DNA of 64,000 nt from Hetaerina americana (GCA_022747635.1 JAKTNV010000061.1:682001-746000); one strand, 5' to 3'; positions 10,591-23,344 are shown, counted from the first letter of the stretch. The notes: a model not told the origin generated them from the letters alone. Numbers and translations are program-made.

Positions 10591-10859
10591 TTGAAAAACG
10601 AAATGCCTCAGGCCAAAAGGTGCTTCATGCCATGCAACAAACAAAAACAAGTACACGACGACAGTGCAATAGTCTTTGGATGCTAAGAAAATCATTCCCT
10701 GTGATCGGTGGAGTGGCAATAAAAAAAATCCTTGGACTTCCTGTGAATATACGCTCTGCTCTAAATTTGGCACATTTTTGTCGGGGCCGTCGTAGATTTA
10801 GAAATTGATTTTTTTAGATTGCCACAGGATTTATCGAACAGAGAATTTTCCTCGATTGA

Positions 10860-10905
10860 GTATATCTCCCAACGTTTCGCTCCAAAATCGGGTGCATCAT
10901 CAGGA
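10860..10905 (-). ncRNA. Hammerhead-ribozyme-like motif
   Basis: The minus strand reads CTGATGA (10903-10897), then GCACC-loop-GGAGC as stem II with one mismatch, then GAAAC and GTTGG. This order fits a short Penelope-type hammerhead. Stem III and the cleavage triplet are poor, so it is probably decayed. Confidence 0.45.
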
Positions 10906-11061
10906 AGAGGATGTAGCCGGTTTAAATTTTAAGGAGAGAGCAACAATGGCTTCCGCTTAATTGTCATTTGGTAACGGCAAGGCTACACACACACACACAC
11001 ACGCACATTACAAACGGTGAAAGATACATAATGGTATATGATATAAAAGAAACAGAAGACT
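10906..11061. other. Spacer between opposed hammerhead-like motifs
   Basis: Holds a short (CA)n run (10984-11005) and otherwise unassigned sequence. Confidence 0.4.
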
Positions 11062-11112
11062 TTCCGAAGATGCGTCCATCATAGAACTTGAAACGTCGGT
11101 AGAAAAAGTAAA
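11062..11112 (+). ncRNA. Hammerhead-like motif, degraded
   Basis: CCGAAGATGCGTCC followed by TTGAAACGTCGG resembles the CTGAAGA...GAAACGTC signature common at Penelope-like element ends. The stem II complement is no longer clear. It points opposite to the motif at 10860-10905. Confidence 0.35.
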
Positions 11113-12865
11113 TCCTCACAGAGAATCCGAAAATGAAAATGATTTAACTGCAATGATTTAGCCACAGGGTTCTACGAAATATATCATAAAATTTCGCTAT
11201 TTTAAATTTTTTAAAACTGAATAAAATGGAATAAAATGGTTTGACAGTTTTTAGTTTGAAGTCAATACATTCGGGCTTGACTTTTAAAACCCGTCTCCCG
11301 AAAATTTTTACGAACGGCCCACACTTGATGCTGAAACACAATTGATGGTTGTCATTAAGTTTCCACTGACACCGGACGGCACATGACGTTTCGAATTCTT
11401 GAACTTTTAAATGTGAATCCTTAAAGGTACCTGAGGCCCAATGTAAACAAGGGGTCCTCCCTTACCGTTAGCAACCACTACCCCCTCCCCCGCAAACCTC
11501 GGGTGACGACCACCCCCCACCACTTCCGTCATCTATCCACCCCATATGGCACACATGGGTAAGAGGCCAGGAATAGATATTATCAAGAATAAAAAAAATC
11601 TTCTCAACGGGTCGAAACCGGTTACTCCTCCTCAAGGTGCAGCTTTTTTTCCAGCGTACAGACACAACTTTCCCGCGAGCGAGGAAGAAGCCTCGGTACA
11701 CACACGCGGGCGGGAAAAGAGTCAAAGGCGGGCCCAACCCTCCGCCACCCACCCCTCCATTTAAGCGTGTCATGCGACATTGGCCAGAAAGGGGGGGGTT
11801 GTGAGGCGGGGAGCGGAGAGTGTATGCAAGTCACACGATAGCCCCCCACCCCCCCAGGTGTTAGACGAGAAACCTGAGGCAGGCGAGCGTTCAAAAAGGC
11901 ACTTTTTCTTCGGTGGCATTTTGCACAAACACTCGGCAACACGCCAATCATCAATACTCCTGGCCCACCTTCGCCAAATGCCTTTTTTCTGGCACAAAAG
12001 AACCAAGTCCACAGCCCCAGTTTCGATAACGACAGTGAAACACTAGAACACAGAGCATTTACTGATTCGACCATCGTCTATGTGACGACAATAAACGGCA
12101 TTCAGTGGCCACATTATTTAGTTGTTACAAAGTCCTTAAGTCATCAATCAAGGGATATGGTTGATTGTGGTTGAAAATTAATATTCATTCACATCTTATC
12201 GAAAAATTCGCCATGAGGGCGTTCTTCAGAGGGCATTTGATCACTATCCACTAAAGTAATTGGTGTTTAACATTAACTTTTCAAAATTAGAATTTCTCTA
12301 CGCGATATTTCCTATTAAAAGGTTTCATGGTATCGACCTGTTCGATAGTCAAATTTCCTAAAATTTCCAACTCTAGTCTCGCCTATAAATGTAATCAGAA
12401 GATGGGATTATTATTCCTTCCATGGCGGTGTTAACCTCGAGTGATTCGTTTTTATCTAAAATAAGAATATTCCTTTTTCCAGTGTTATTAAATCTGGACT
12501 ATTCAACTAAGAATAGAATTCGAATATAACTGAGAAATAGAGCAAATAATAAACAATGATTAGCTATATTTATCGATTAAGACAGTATGGATCAAAGAAA
12601 ATGTTGCCGAAACCAAGTCTCTGTATTCAAATATCACTCTCCCCAATCTGCTAGTCGCAACTACAAGAAAATTAATATCTTTTTGAAACATTAAAACACA
12701 ATGCCTCGTCTGTGAGCGCCCGGACAACCATCACGATGAAATACAAGAACAGCAGGCCCACGGGGGAATCGCTACCTGACGCCGGCTTTAACTAGGAGGG
12801 AATAAATGACGGGAATCGAGTAGAGAAACTCAAAATATCAGTGAAACCTTTGGTATGAAGCGTGG
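11113..12865. other. Unassigned; GC-rich patch 11440-12060
   Basis: The patch has homopolymer C and G runs and open frames on both strands (11622-12074 minus, 11780-12046 plus). These frames are antisense to each other and low in complexity. No domain or splice structure can be supported. The flanks are AT-rich. Confidence 0.4.
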
Positions 12866-12869
12866 TTTT

Positions 12870-13115
12870 GTTACGGGGCGGAGCTTTCGTCGCTGAAGCA
12901 CTGAAATTGGCGTGGATTGAAGGATATTGAAATGTGGGTGTGGAAAAGGACGGAACAGGTGAAATGTACCTCAAGCAAAACAAACGAGGAATTTGGAGAG
13001 AAGGGAGGATTGTTCGCAGAGATCCAAGGGAGGCAGGAAAGATGGATGCAAAGAATTTTCATTGACGATGGTATGTTAAAGACTGCAATAGAGGGGAGAA
13101 CGCTATCCCGTTTGC
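12870..13115 (+). pseudogene. LINE-A 3' coding fragment
   Basis: The translation reads IEMWVWKRTEQVKC, then TNEEFGEKGGLFAEIQGRQE and RWMQRIFIDDGMLKTAIEGR. This is the LINE-A terminal motif with diverged residues. It is joined within about 100 bp to a broken mariner. Confidence 0.75.
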
Positions 13116-13214
13116 ATTGCTTCAAGACCGTAGGTACGTTCATTTTATATTTTCAAACGTTACGACGTTTGCGGAGAGCCATTGAGGAAACAAAATAAGA
13201 GGCATACTGATTTC

Positions 13215-13560
13215 TGGAATTGTTCTGATCCATGACAACGCCCGTCCTCACAGTGCTGATGTAACCCAAAGGCTCCTTGAGCAATTTCCATGGGACATTT
13301 TCGATCACCCACCATACAGTCCCGACCTAGCACCGGGTGACTTCCAACTTTTCCCTGAACTAAATACTAAGTGGCTTGGAGGACAGCGCTTCCAAATCAA
13401 CGAGGAGCTTCAAGACTCATTTAAATTCATCGGTGGCAACATTTTATGAAGAGGGTCTGGTAAAGCTTGTCCACAGGTACGAAAAATTCCTCAATCGTGA
13501 CGGTGATTTTGTCCAAAAATACCATAACTGTACATAACTTTTTATAATAAAATAATTTAA
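13215..13560 (+). pseudogene. Mariner transposase 3' fragment (SETMAR-like)
   Basis: The C-terminal half of a mariner transposase. The frame opens with LIHDNARPHSADVTQRLL and runs through PPYSPDLAPGDFQLFPEL and WLGGQRFQINEELQDS. The second and third catalytic aspartates (HDN and PGD) are present, 34 residues apart. A stop after GGNIL and a frameshift precede the terminal [22 protein letters not shown] segment. The N-terminal half and left terminal repeat are missing. Its sequence differs from the mariner at 1-1140. Confidence 0.88.
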
Positions 13561-13619
13561 AATGTTTACTTGCCTTTTTTATGGCCCATCGGAGGTAGAA
13601 TAAAAACTGCCCTCGTGTA

Positions 13620-13860
<241 letters not shown>

Positions 13861-14600
13861 CATTACCTACCCGCATAAAGGAAAATAACCAAAGCGGGTC
13901 AGTCAAGCAAAGCCATAAAGTCCCCTTGGCCCTAATGGCACAGGCCATTGCACAAAGAAAAACAAGTGAACAACACGGTACGCGTTCAAACACGTGAAAC
14001 AATGTCAAGCCTCATGCTTGGCTTTCCCCTTGTCCTCTCAAGGCGAAATCTCACTTGAGGTGAAAGTCTCCCGCATACGAGGCATCGGACGGCATCTTAA
14101 TGCTCCTCACACGAAAATCACTTGGACGCATTCGCTGAGAACTAACCCTTTGGTATTCACCAATTGTGACTCAGTTGGTTAGGTTTCGTGAGAGTGTGTC
14201 ATATGAAATGTTCCATCTACGGAAATAAATGTCTCATTCTCTGCCACATGGGTTGGCCAACATTCCATTCAAAACCAGTGGCGTAACTTCAATGGGGGAA
14301 CAAAATGTTTTCCATTTCGTTTCCACGCGGTATGTCAATTGTAATTTTTGGTTAATATACTATAGTTGTAGTGTTTAGTACTCTAATATTTAAAGTGCAA
14401 AAAAACGACAACGGCCAAGTAATTATAAAAGTCCATTTTTGACAAAATTACCCTCCTAAGTGTAATTTTAGCTTTTCTGAGGAACGAGAAGTGTCTCCAT
14501 CAAATTTATACTGATGGATGATGGCATCGCCATGAAAACCAGTAATACTACCAGACATATCCAATATACGCCAATTACATAAATAAATATCCCTCCCAAT
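13861..14600. other. No recognisable feature
   Basis: Mixed sequence with only short chance frames. Confidence 0.5.
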
Positions 14601-14603
14601 TCG

Positions 14604-14692
14604 TTTATTCAGGGTGCAGAAACAAAAGTTCCTTTTTTTGAAAGCGTTTTGCGTTTGAAAAAAGAAAGTTATGTTTCCGCACCCTGAATAAA
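14604..14692. mobile_element. Small hairpin element with CAGGGTG ends
   Basis: Terminal arms 14604-14623 and 14673-14692 pair over 20 bp with one mismatch (TTTATTCAGGGTGCAGAAAC). Weaker pairing continues inward. CAGGGTG-type ends are common in Tc1/mariner-derived miniature elements. No direct duplication can be told apart because the outermost TTTATT/AATAAA is itself palindromic. Confidence 0.55.
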
Positions 14693-14699
14693 ATACTCT

Positions 14700-16595
14700 T
14701 GATAACCAATTGAACAAGTTTGATACTCCTGGCGATAATACAAGCTGGTGGTAAATTCATGGGTAAATCACACAGTCTAGCATGCAGAAATAATTGGCGA
14801 TAAAGTGATGATTAATCCAGATGGAAGTTAACATTGCAGGAGTAGTTACGCTGTCGTACATTTTGAGTGGCAATTAGATTTTATTCATAATTTTAGATCT
14901 AACTCCCTCCATTGATCAACCTTACGTTAATCCATGAAAAAAATGCATGCAATGAGAATTTCTGTTCGAATATGATACAAGGAGGTCGTCGAAGAGGCGA
15001 AACAAATGAGGCTCAACTTACGCATAGGAACTCTACCCACATTTCTTCAATTAACCCTTCGATAATAATTAAAATTCTGTGGGCCGGTCTTCTTGTTTAC
15101 CCGAATTTTGAGATAGTATTTTTCAAAATGAATTATGAAATTAATTTTTCGTTTGCTCTTTTGTTTCATTGATACTTCTAAGGATTGGAGAAGGTTTAGT
15201 GAATGTTTTAATCTCAAACTTATCTAATTACATCAGGCACCTTCCTTCATTGTTCCTACTCTATCTATGGTCCTTCGCTAACACAAACTCGTCTTCGTCA
15301 CTGCATCTCTCTCTTTACATCATTAGGTCAGCAGCAAATAGTCCATTCTAATATTGTACGGGGTATATCGATATAATTAATGCAAAACGAGAACATGAGA
15401 GAACCGGTAGCAATTCTTAAGAGTGTAGGACATATTTGCTGCATGATATTCCGGCTCCACGTGTTATTTTGTGAGTAACTTCTCGTGCGCTTCGAAATTC
15501 AACTCACGCATAGAGAAATAGAGAGTCGCACTCCAGCCTATATGCGTGCCCTTCAAACCGAAAAGGTAATTGCAGCAGTTATTATCATTATTATTGCGTC
15601 ACAATCGCACAGACGGAACGACCGTCGAGACTCGCGGCAGTCACAACAATAACAATGAGCTTAGGCGTTGACCTCTATAGGGAACCGGCCTCAAACGAGC
15701 ACACGTGCCGCAATACCTCCGTGCATAACGACGGCGAAAACAACATGACCGAATCAATTGAACGCTTTAGACACGTGCGCGACCGTAGAAGCGCTCGACT
15801 ACGTTTCGGAGGATTTTGGATGAATGGCATGAAGGGGTCTGCCTTCTCCGCGCACGAATTCTCTGAACTGCAATTCCTTAGGGTCACCTAAAACTCAATT
15901 TTGTATTATTTTTTTTGTAAACAATTATCGCATTACTGAGTGCGGGGAAAGACACGGTTCTTTGATTACCTTCATAAAGTTCACGTCAACAGCCAGCTAC
16001 TTCTTTCCGAACTCCATGATCCATGGTTTTTTTAAGGTTTCTTCCTCAATCGATACTCCCGAGATCGCTCTGCTTCGGTGTTCTAAAGATAAATCGGTTC
16101 CTTATTACCTCCTCCTTCTCCTGATTTACGTGTATTCTATTTAGACTTGAAATTTTAGCGGCAAATAATAGGGCATTTCGAAATCAGTTACTTATTTTCC
16201 TCTAATTTGTAAAATATAACTTTTTAATTTTAATCTTAACGTTCATTAATCTGTATTTCCTATATATATCTTGACCATAAAAAGTGTTTGAGACCTATTT
16301 TACGGGACTGTAGTGACGCAGTCTTGAGATGCACTGAGTTGAAGACTCGTGACTAAGCATGCAAGACTCTCAACAATGGAATCCACTCCCCTCCTCCCCG
16401 GCGCATGAGCACGACCTTGAAATTCCGATTGCTGGATACTTATTTTCTTTGGCTGCTAACGACAATCTTACAGCTACTAGGTACAAGGTACCTGAGTTTT
16501 CCGGCGACATCTAGGAAATTGTTATGGGAGAAATTATGCTAGTAGATTCCATCCATCATTGGGATAAACTAAGAAAGGCAACATCTCGTGACATT
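14700..16595. other. Unassigned; CpG-richer patch 15480-15900
   Basis: The patch contains a 78-codon plus-strand frame (15655-15891) starting MSLGVDLYREPASNEH. It matches nothing I recognise, and a similar antisense frame overlaps it. It could be an exon or chance. Confidence 0.35.
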
Positions 16596-16599
16596 TTCA

Positions 16600-16632
16600 A
16601 GTAGTACTACGCCATATCACTCTATATATATA

Positions 16633-16677
<45 letters not shown>

Positions 16678-16692
16678 TGGTGTAGTACTACT
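16600..16692. repeat. (TA)n-cored inverted repeat
   Basis: 22-bp arms (16600-16621 and 16671-16692; AGTAGTACTACGCCATATCA and its complement with one mismatch) flank an almost pure TA tract. Another short TA run follows at 16692-16704. Confidence 0.85.
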
Positions 16693-16852
16693 ATATATAT
16701 ATATCCGAAATGGAACGCTCTTCGGCGAGGCACAAATATATAAAAACACAGATGTAGATTTTTAGACCATTGAGACACAAAGAAAGGACACTCACAATAT
16801 GTTATTTGACATTGTTATTGACGATTGTTATTTTGCATATATATATATAACC

Positions 16853-17126
16853 ATAAACACAGTAATCAACCCGAAGGTCGGTTTAGTAGGTGATGGTAGA
16901 GTTCACCCAGTACTACGCCCTATACGGCGTGTGAAAATTCACACATCAGGGTATGGGGGCCAGTTCCTTTCCCTGTGCCGGTTATGGTTTCCCAGCAAGA
17001 TCTGGTACCCGAAAAATCACTTTAGCTTGGGTGGAGCTGCAGGTCCCCAGAGTGCCTTGCCCGGGAATCGAACCCGGGACCCTCTGGCCAGCAGACCAAC
17101 GCTCTACCCACTGGACTATCGAGACC

Positions 17127-17128
<2 letters not shown>
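16853..17128 (-). mobile_element. SINE-A, full-length copy
   Basis: A tRNA-derived retroposon of about 276 bp transcribed right to left. The head has an A box TAGTCCAGTGGG (17118-17107) and a B box GGTTCGATTCC (17074-17064), both good matches to RNA polymerase III consensus. A body follows, including CAGGTACCAGATCTTG on the minus strand, and the 3' end at the left is GTAATCAACCC read in reverse. A (TA)n tract adjoins both ends (16840-16850 and 17130-17187). Related copies lie at 6528-7115, 55142-55420, 57695-57835 and 61533-61665. SINEs make no protein; an open frame across this region (16799-17428) is fortuitous. Confidence 0.9.
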
Positions 17129-17190
<62 letters not shown>

Positions 17191-17270
17191 GTGTGTGTGC
17201 GTGCGTGCGCGTGCATACGTGTACATACGTGTGCGTGCGTGTGTGAGAATGTGTGTGTGTATGTGTGACT
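17129..17270. repeat. (TA)n then (TG)n/(GTGC)n microsatellite
   Basis: TA run to about 17187, then TG-rich sequence with GTGCGTGC units to 17268. Confidence 0.95.
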
Positions 17271-18480
17271 CCTTACCCCCAGCCTCAATTTCAATTCTCA
17301 TACTTCCCCACTTTCAATTTCCCAATCAAATCCATCCCACCCTCACCCCTCCACCCCTACCGCCACCCGACTCCATCTTCCCTCTACATCCTTCCACTTA
17401 CGAAGGGGGTTGTGCTACCGAACTTTGAATAAGCCAACTTGTGAGCGCCATGTGTTTGTTTGCTCTATGCATTTTTATTTACCGATGCCATCTAAGTGTT
17501 ATGCACACATACAGACACATATAAACTCATGAAGGAAACGTCGAGAGGCCACAACAGGTAGTGCATATCGAAAACACTATTAAAACATTAACATGAATGA
17601 AAAGAACACACAAGAGCATATTGTTACAATCAGACGGTAGCATAACCTTTTCTGAACAAAGAAGAATCACTATAATTAATAATGAAAACTACCGTTTTAT
17701 GAATCATCCTGCAGATGTGAGGGTGAAAATTAAAATTTCAAATGGTTCCATAAGTCTGATTGATGTAATGTATTGAAAAGTTTATGAAGCATATTCCAAG
17801 ACATATTCCTCCCAGCGATGATTGTCCCAAAATATTTATTATATGTAAAAACTCTGACGTGGAAATTAATAATTTTAAATTGAGTTCTGGCCTTAAAAAA
17901 AGGACCAAGGGTGATTCTATACAAATCGAACGGGTGAAAAAATACTATATTCACGCATTTGTGGATTCGATAACGACGAGAGGAGTTATTGCAAAAGTAA
18001 TTCGCGCCAAAAGCATGCGGAGCCATCTATCCACCTGTAGGGGACCGCCTCGCTCTTTCGGGTTCGCCCGCGTCCTTGCATGCAAGCGCGCTGTCAACTT
18101 TCTTTGGGGAGTGTTTCACGTGTCGTTCTTGTTTCTCCAAGACGCTTCGAGTGATTGCGCAGCGCAAGGAATTCGCGCCCTTTTGATGCATGAGAACCTT
18201 GGAGTGCTCTCCCCCCTCCACTCATTCGAAGCGTCAAAAAATATCGAACTACGTGAGAGCAAGCGATTTGATTGAGAACCTTTGGCTGGAGATGGACCAG
18301 TTTTGAAAATCGAAGTGTTATAATTGTACCACATATACGGCGTAATGTAGCGTTAATTGTCGAAATAACTTGGGATTTAAGAATTCCGGCCAGCATCAAG
18401 CTACATCAACATAGCTCACGCAAAGAAGGCGTTCATAACGAAGAGGCAACTACCTTTTCCAAATAACACCAGAGGTTTCA
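17271..18480. other. Unassigned; CpG-richer patch 18000-18250
   Basis: A 163-codon plus-strand frame (17784-18275) spans AT-rich and GC-rich halves and matches nothing I recognise. Overlapping minus-strand frames are of similar size. I do not call a gene. Confidence 0.35.
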
Positions 18481-18549
18481 AACAAGGCAGCATTTTGTGA
18501 AAACGTTCGTGTGGAGAATAAGCACTATTCGGATCAGGAACATTAAGCA

Positions 18550-18860
18550 TTGAAAAATGGGACCAGTGAAGAATGAAAGCTTCTTAAACATGGTGCTGAA
18601 GAGGATAATGCTGAAGATTAAATGCACAGATAGAGAGAGGAGCGAGGAAATATACAGAAGGGTGGACGAGGAAAGAACATTATGGAGAACTCTTCGGAAA
18701 ATCAGAACTAGATGGATCGTTCACACCATGATGCATAATGGTGTGCACGATTAGAGGATATATTGGGAGGATATACTGGAATGAGAGAACCAAAACTCAT
18801 CAGAGAAAAATGGAGGGGTGCAGCGCAACCAATCTTAGGATTGAAATACTGACGAAGATT
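18550..18860 (+). pseudogene. LINE-A-like C-terminal fragment, divergent subfamily
   Basis: The translation gives LKRIMLKIKCTDRERSEEIY, then RRVDEERTLWRTLRKIRTRW and a stop after the HTMMHNGVHD segment. This is the same position as the LINE-A KVKWTEKKTNEEV region but from a clearly different subfamily. Degraded downstream sequence may hold the end of the protein. Confidence 0.65.
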
Positions 18861-19875
18861 CATATTTTTTAATGCATAATTTACGGTTGTTTTCTTAAGT
18901 TGTCAATGCACGTTATGTCACAAAATATACAATTTCATATCTGTGATTAGACTGAAATTCCACAGTAACAAGATAACGTTGTGCCCAACTGTATGAATCA
19001 AATTTCCACGGGAAGAGAGGCCAATATTGTTTTATTACTGAAAATTAAATGAAAAACCTACAACTTAAATGAGCATTTTCCTTAGGGATACTATTAAGCT
19101 TATTGCGGCATTACAAGTATGAAACAAAGAGTATCTCTATAGTTTTGAAGAGAACAATAGATTAAATTTTCAATTTTGATTTCATCATGAATGACAAGGC
19201 GGGTGGATCAACATACTCCTAACCAACTGAGGGGAAAATTATGATGAATTATTCTTATTGTTATAGTATAAATGTGGAAAAACACTTTTTTGAACTTTCT
19301 CTCAAAGCATTAAAAAACTACTCTGTTCAATCCGGCGACTGGGACGTGCGTCATGTTCTCCGTTTCTATGGCGACCGACGCGTCATCGTTTTGTTTGTCG
19401 TTTCGAGTGAGGATTCGCCCGAATGACAACTATAACATTTGGCAGAAAACATACAACAAAAAGAAATTTGTAGCGGTTTGCTCCACGGTAGGAAATATAA
19501 TTATTCATCAACTGGCGAAAGGAAATTCGACTTTCGCGACAGACATTATTGGCCTCATTGGAATTAAGTTTAGATTACTTTTGGATGCCCCGGTAAATTT
19601 AACTTAACACTAATAATTAAGTTTTAAAGACGATACAAAGCTGAAGCAACAGTAATCGAACATAACGAGTCATATCGGCTCTCGCTAACTTAGTAAAAAA
19701 ATCCATTAATAGGGACTCTAGCAAAGTCTAGGGACTCTTGCGAAAATAACTCAAGGGAAAGCTAATGAAATAATGGCGAAGTGGAGAAGAACATCACATG
19801 TTGCAGTAATGTAGCAGATTTATAAGATGCGACTTCACTGTACTCAATGTGCCATACTTTTTACTTATTATTACA
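18861..19875. other. No recognisable feature
   Basis: AT-rich with a small CpG-containing patch near 19330-19420. Only short frames. Confidence 0.45.
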
Positions 19876-19879
19876 TAGC

Positions 19880-20020
19880 ACTCTACAAAAGCTACCGCTG
19901 AGGTGAGTGGCAGGGGGTGATTGCACACCAGACTACTTCTGACACAAAATAATTCTTCCCCCTAGCACGGCTGGATAATGATATTAATCATTCCTAATTA
20001 GTATGGTGTTTTTTTTCTTA
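19880..20020 (-). mobile_element. LINE-B 3' untranslated fragment
   Basis: CTACCGCTGAGGTGAGTGGC followed by AGGGGGTGATTGCACACCAG is the LINE-B 3' end in the minus orientation, with no coding sequence left. Confidence 0.6.
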
Positions 20021-20465
20021 TATTTCATACAAAACAGCATGAATATTTACTATACCCAGGGTAGCAGGAAAGACTAACAGAAAATAATGGACAAGAAGGG
20101 GAATCCATGGATGAGTAAATATACACGAATGTGAGTGAAGGAATAAAGCGCGTCAGGCCTCACGGAGCTGCGCTCCAATCCCATGCCCCTATTCTCACCG
20201 TGGCGGAAATGGTCTCGACTTTTATTTTCCACCGCTTTCAGCTAGCTTAATTATATCCGTGGGCTGATATAGACGGAAAATTCTTATTTTTATAGATAAA
20301 CCCTCAGATGTAGGTTCATGTTCTAGCTGTACTGCCCATCTGGACAGAGCTGCAAAGAGTTTTATGACCTATCGAATTCACCACCCTATTTCTTTATCCT
20401 TCACCACTACCAACAAATTAAACTGTACGGTCTTACACTAATTAGCCTCGCCTAATATAATACAA
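20021..20465. other. No recognisable feature
   Basis: AT-rich; nothing identified. Confidence 0.5.
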
Positions 20466-20469
20466 TATG

Positions 20470-21140
20470 ACAACAGACACTTTAATAAACCTTTTCTATA
20501 TTCCGCATGCTTCCTTTCTCCCTTCGTTCCGTTCAACACGCTTAACCCTTCCTCGCTTACCTAATATTCTCCCCTCTATTCCACATCCCATCCCCAGTCT
20601 CCCAAATCCCATTACCAATCGATATGCTGTGCATCCATCTTTCCTACGTCCTTAGGATTTCTACCTACAATCCCATCCCCCACCATACCTCCCCTATCAT
20701 ACCAGTACTTCATTTGTTTTCCTATCGGTCCACTTCACCTTCTCCACACCCACATCTCAAAAGCCTCCAATTTACGCCTATCATCCTGCTTCAATGACCA
20801 TGTTTCCGCGCCATACGTGACTACGCCCCATATCAAAGTTTTAACGAGCCTTTTCTTAGCATCCTTATTCGACGTCCCTGCCATCAACTCACTCCTCCTT
20901 GTGAACGCTTCTTTGCTTCGCGCAATCCTTCTTATGCCCCTGCTACTTTGACCATCTTGGTCAAAGGCACTTCCAAGATAGGTAAAACTGTCCCACCAGA
21001 TCTAATATTTGCCCTCCTGTTTCGAAATTTCACTTAGCCTTCCTTCGTCTCGAAAACCTCATAATAATTCTCATATTTCTTACATTCATTCTCATCCCAT
21101 ACCTATCACATTGATTTTATGACGTGCTCAGCAATGATTG
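20470..21140 (-). pseudogene. LINE-A post-RT region, degraded
   Basis: Read on the minus strand: GLQSLLSTS, RYGMRMNVRNMRII, then a region with RGNMVIEAG and VGVEKVKWTDRKTN, ending near IEGRILGKRGR. The order matches 35045-36035. Many stops and frameshifts make it a relic. The plus-strand frame at 20467-20655 is a shadow. Confidence 0.75.
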
Positions 21141-23095
21141 TAGCCCTTTGTCTTTTGTCTGAATAACTAACTGGAACATATCGAAATGAAATACTAAGAC
21201 ATTTTTTTACTTCTAAGCATCTGAATCATAGAATAAGTAATCTCAACCAAAAAAAACGAAGAAAATCTCTAAATGTTGGAGCACAATAAAAAAAAGTCCT
21301 TGACAACCACCAATTTGCAAGTCCGAGGTGATTCTACGAAAAATACATCTGTGGTGCGTTCTGTTTAATGCCTTCATCGCATTGATACGGCACTGGATTG
21401 TTTACCTTCCTTTTTTTTGCAATTACGTACTGGCGAAATTGATACGTAAACATGATACGGGACGGATTTGAAGCGGGAGTGAAATTTGAATGCCAACGGC
21501 GAGTGGTAGTCGAGAGTTTTTGACTCCAAAAACAAAAACGCGAAATTATTTTTATAGGTAATGGGTTCTGTCCAATCAGCCTTCGTATATCGTAATAGCA
21601 GATGTGAGATTAGTAGATAAAAATTAGCTACAAATCAGCGGATCATAGAATTTGTAAACACACGTCCATACATTTGTGGTTACGATAGGGAGAAGCATCC
21701 GCGCTGCATTGTTCACAATATGGCGCCATTCCGCGCGAAGAGATCATGAGAGAATGGATACATAAAGCTTACAATCGAAATTAAAGTGTGAGCACTCGAA
21801 ATATTTATTTCAAATCCCGACAAATAATCTGAAGGTTCGCTTGCTAATTATTTGAATTGTAAAAAAAACTAACCATGCGTTCTCTCATCATGAAACCAAG
21901 CAACTTACCGATGGAATTTCGCAATTGTTGAACAACATTAATTCAATGGAATTGTTAACTGCAATGACGTCGATAATCGGTTTCAATTTTTCGATTTTAA
22001 CCATTAAAATTGACTAGAATACAAATTCCAAACGATCACGATAGTTAGTCAAGTGAAAAAATACCACTATTATTCTCCAGGAACAGTGTCCTCTAAGGTA
22101 TTAGTTTAGGATTTAGATCACACAATGATATTTGGTCTCCTCTAAGATATTAGGACCAGATTCAGATAAAAAATAATGCTCTAGTAACTACTTGTACAGT
22201 ATAATCTTTTTCGGGGCACGTTCTAATAGGAATGCCAGCAAAATATTCTTGACATTAATACCATAGAACAGCAGTCATTAAAGATTGCTATCTTTAGGGC
22301 ATACTGGAAATTATTAAAATATATTCATCACAATTATCCCTAGAATGAAAAAAATCCTGAAAATATCAAAGATTTTTGGAGATGCTCTAATAATTGAATC
22401 GGAAATCGTACAATTCTTTTTTAACCAATGACATAATATTTCCCCATCGACACTAGAGGTGTCCTCTGCTAGCCAGGTTTAACGACGGTGAGGATATTTT
22501 TCAATTTGTTTAGCGCAGATGCCAACGGAACACGCTTTGCGCGCTAACAGACTGAAGATGTTTAGCGGGTGATGGGTGATTGGAAAGAAACGATTAGAAA
22601 TCCAATGCCACGCTCTGACTTCGGCACTGACCACCAAACTGCGCGGTTATCTTACGAGTTTGAGCAAACTTGTCGTAGCAATAGCAAATAAAATTTACGC
22701 GTGGTGTTCACACATTTATTAAAAACTTAGCACCTTGTGGCCTTATGCACTACTTCTGACCTAAAAATTTAAAAAAAAACAAGGGACGCATGGAAGGTTC
22801 AAAGAATATTCTCATGAGATAGAATAAATAATTACTATGACCTTCCATGCTTATCGCGAAGAAAACATGAAAAATATCTCAATGCAAATTTTATAAGAGC
22901 GATTTTCTTAACTCCGCCAATACAAATCTATTATAATCAAAAATCCAAAAGTGGTTTAACGGTTCGATTTCTGTGCCGTTCATTCTTAGTGTATTCCTCT
23001 AATCTGGTTTATATTCTCGACAAGAGAAAAATATTCCTTAATATGATAACTTGTCTCTGACGCTTAGAGAAATAAAATCCGTAAAAATGTGTCTT
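21141..23095. other. No recognisable feature
   Basis: Nearly 2 kb of AT-rich sequence without open frames of note, transposon ends or RNA signals. Confidence 0.5.
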
Positions 23096-23133
23096 TTAAT
23101 ATATATATATACATGTATATATTTATACTCATT

Positions 23134-23337
23134 TATATAGAAACAGATATAAGGAAAAGGGATAGGAACACACATGAAGGACAAACACAGGAGAGGTGGG
23201 GAAGGCGGAATCAAGCAGATCACGAGAGTAAAAATATTTCCTAGACCGGGATCTGCTGGATTCCGCCTTCCCCACCTCTCCTGTGTTCGTCCTTTATGTG
23301 TGTTCCTATCCCTTTTCCTTATATCTGTTTCTATATA
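23134..23337. repeat. Large foldback of a dispersed repeat
   Basis: Arms 23134-23221 and 23250-23337 (88 bp) pair with very few mismatches around a 28-base loop. Sequence related to the left arm plus loop occurs without the inverted half at 55815-55955. A dispersed repeat unit with a partial inverted copy is therefore the simplest reading. It abuts the 3' end of LINE-C. Confidence 0.85.
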
Positions 23338-23344
23338 TTATAAA

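Noticed and set aside
11622..12074. 150-codon minus-strand frame
   Set aside because: Contains translated poly-C and poly-G tracts and is mirrored by frames on the other strand.
17045..17128. Functional tRNA gene on the minus strand
   Set aside because: The same head occurs in several copies attached to an identical body, which marks a SINE.
16799..17428. 209-codon plus-strand frame
   Set aside because: It runs antisense through SINE-A and then through (TA)n and (TG)n; no part is an independent gene.
17784..18275. 163-codon plus-strand frame
   Set aside because: No recognised domain, it crosses a sharp change in base composition, and antisense frames of similar size overlap it.
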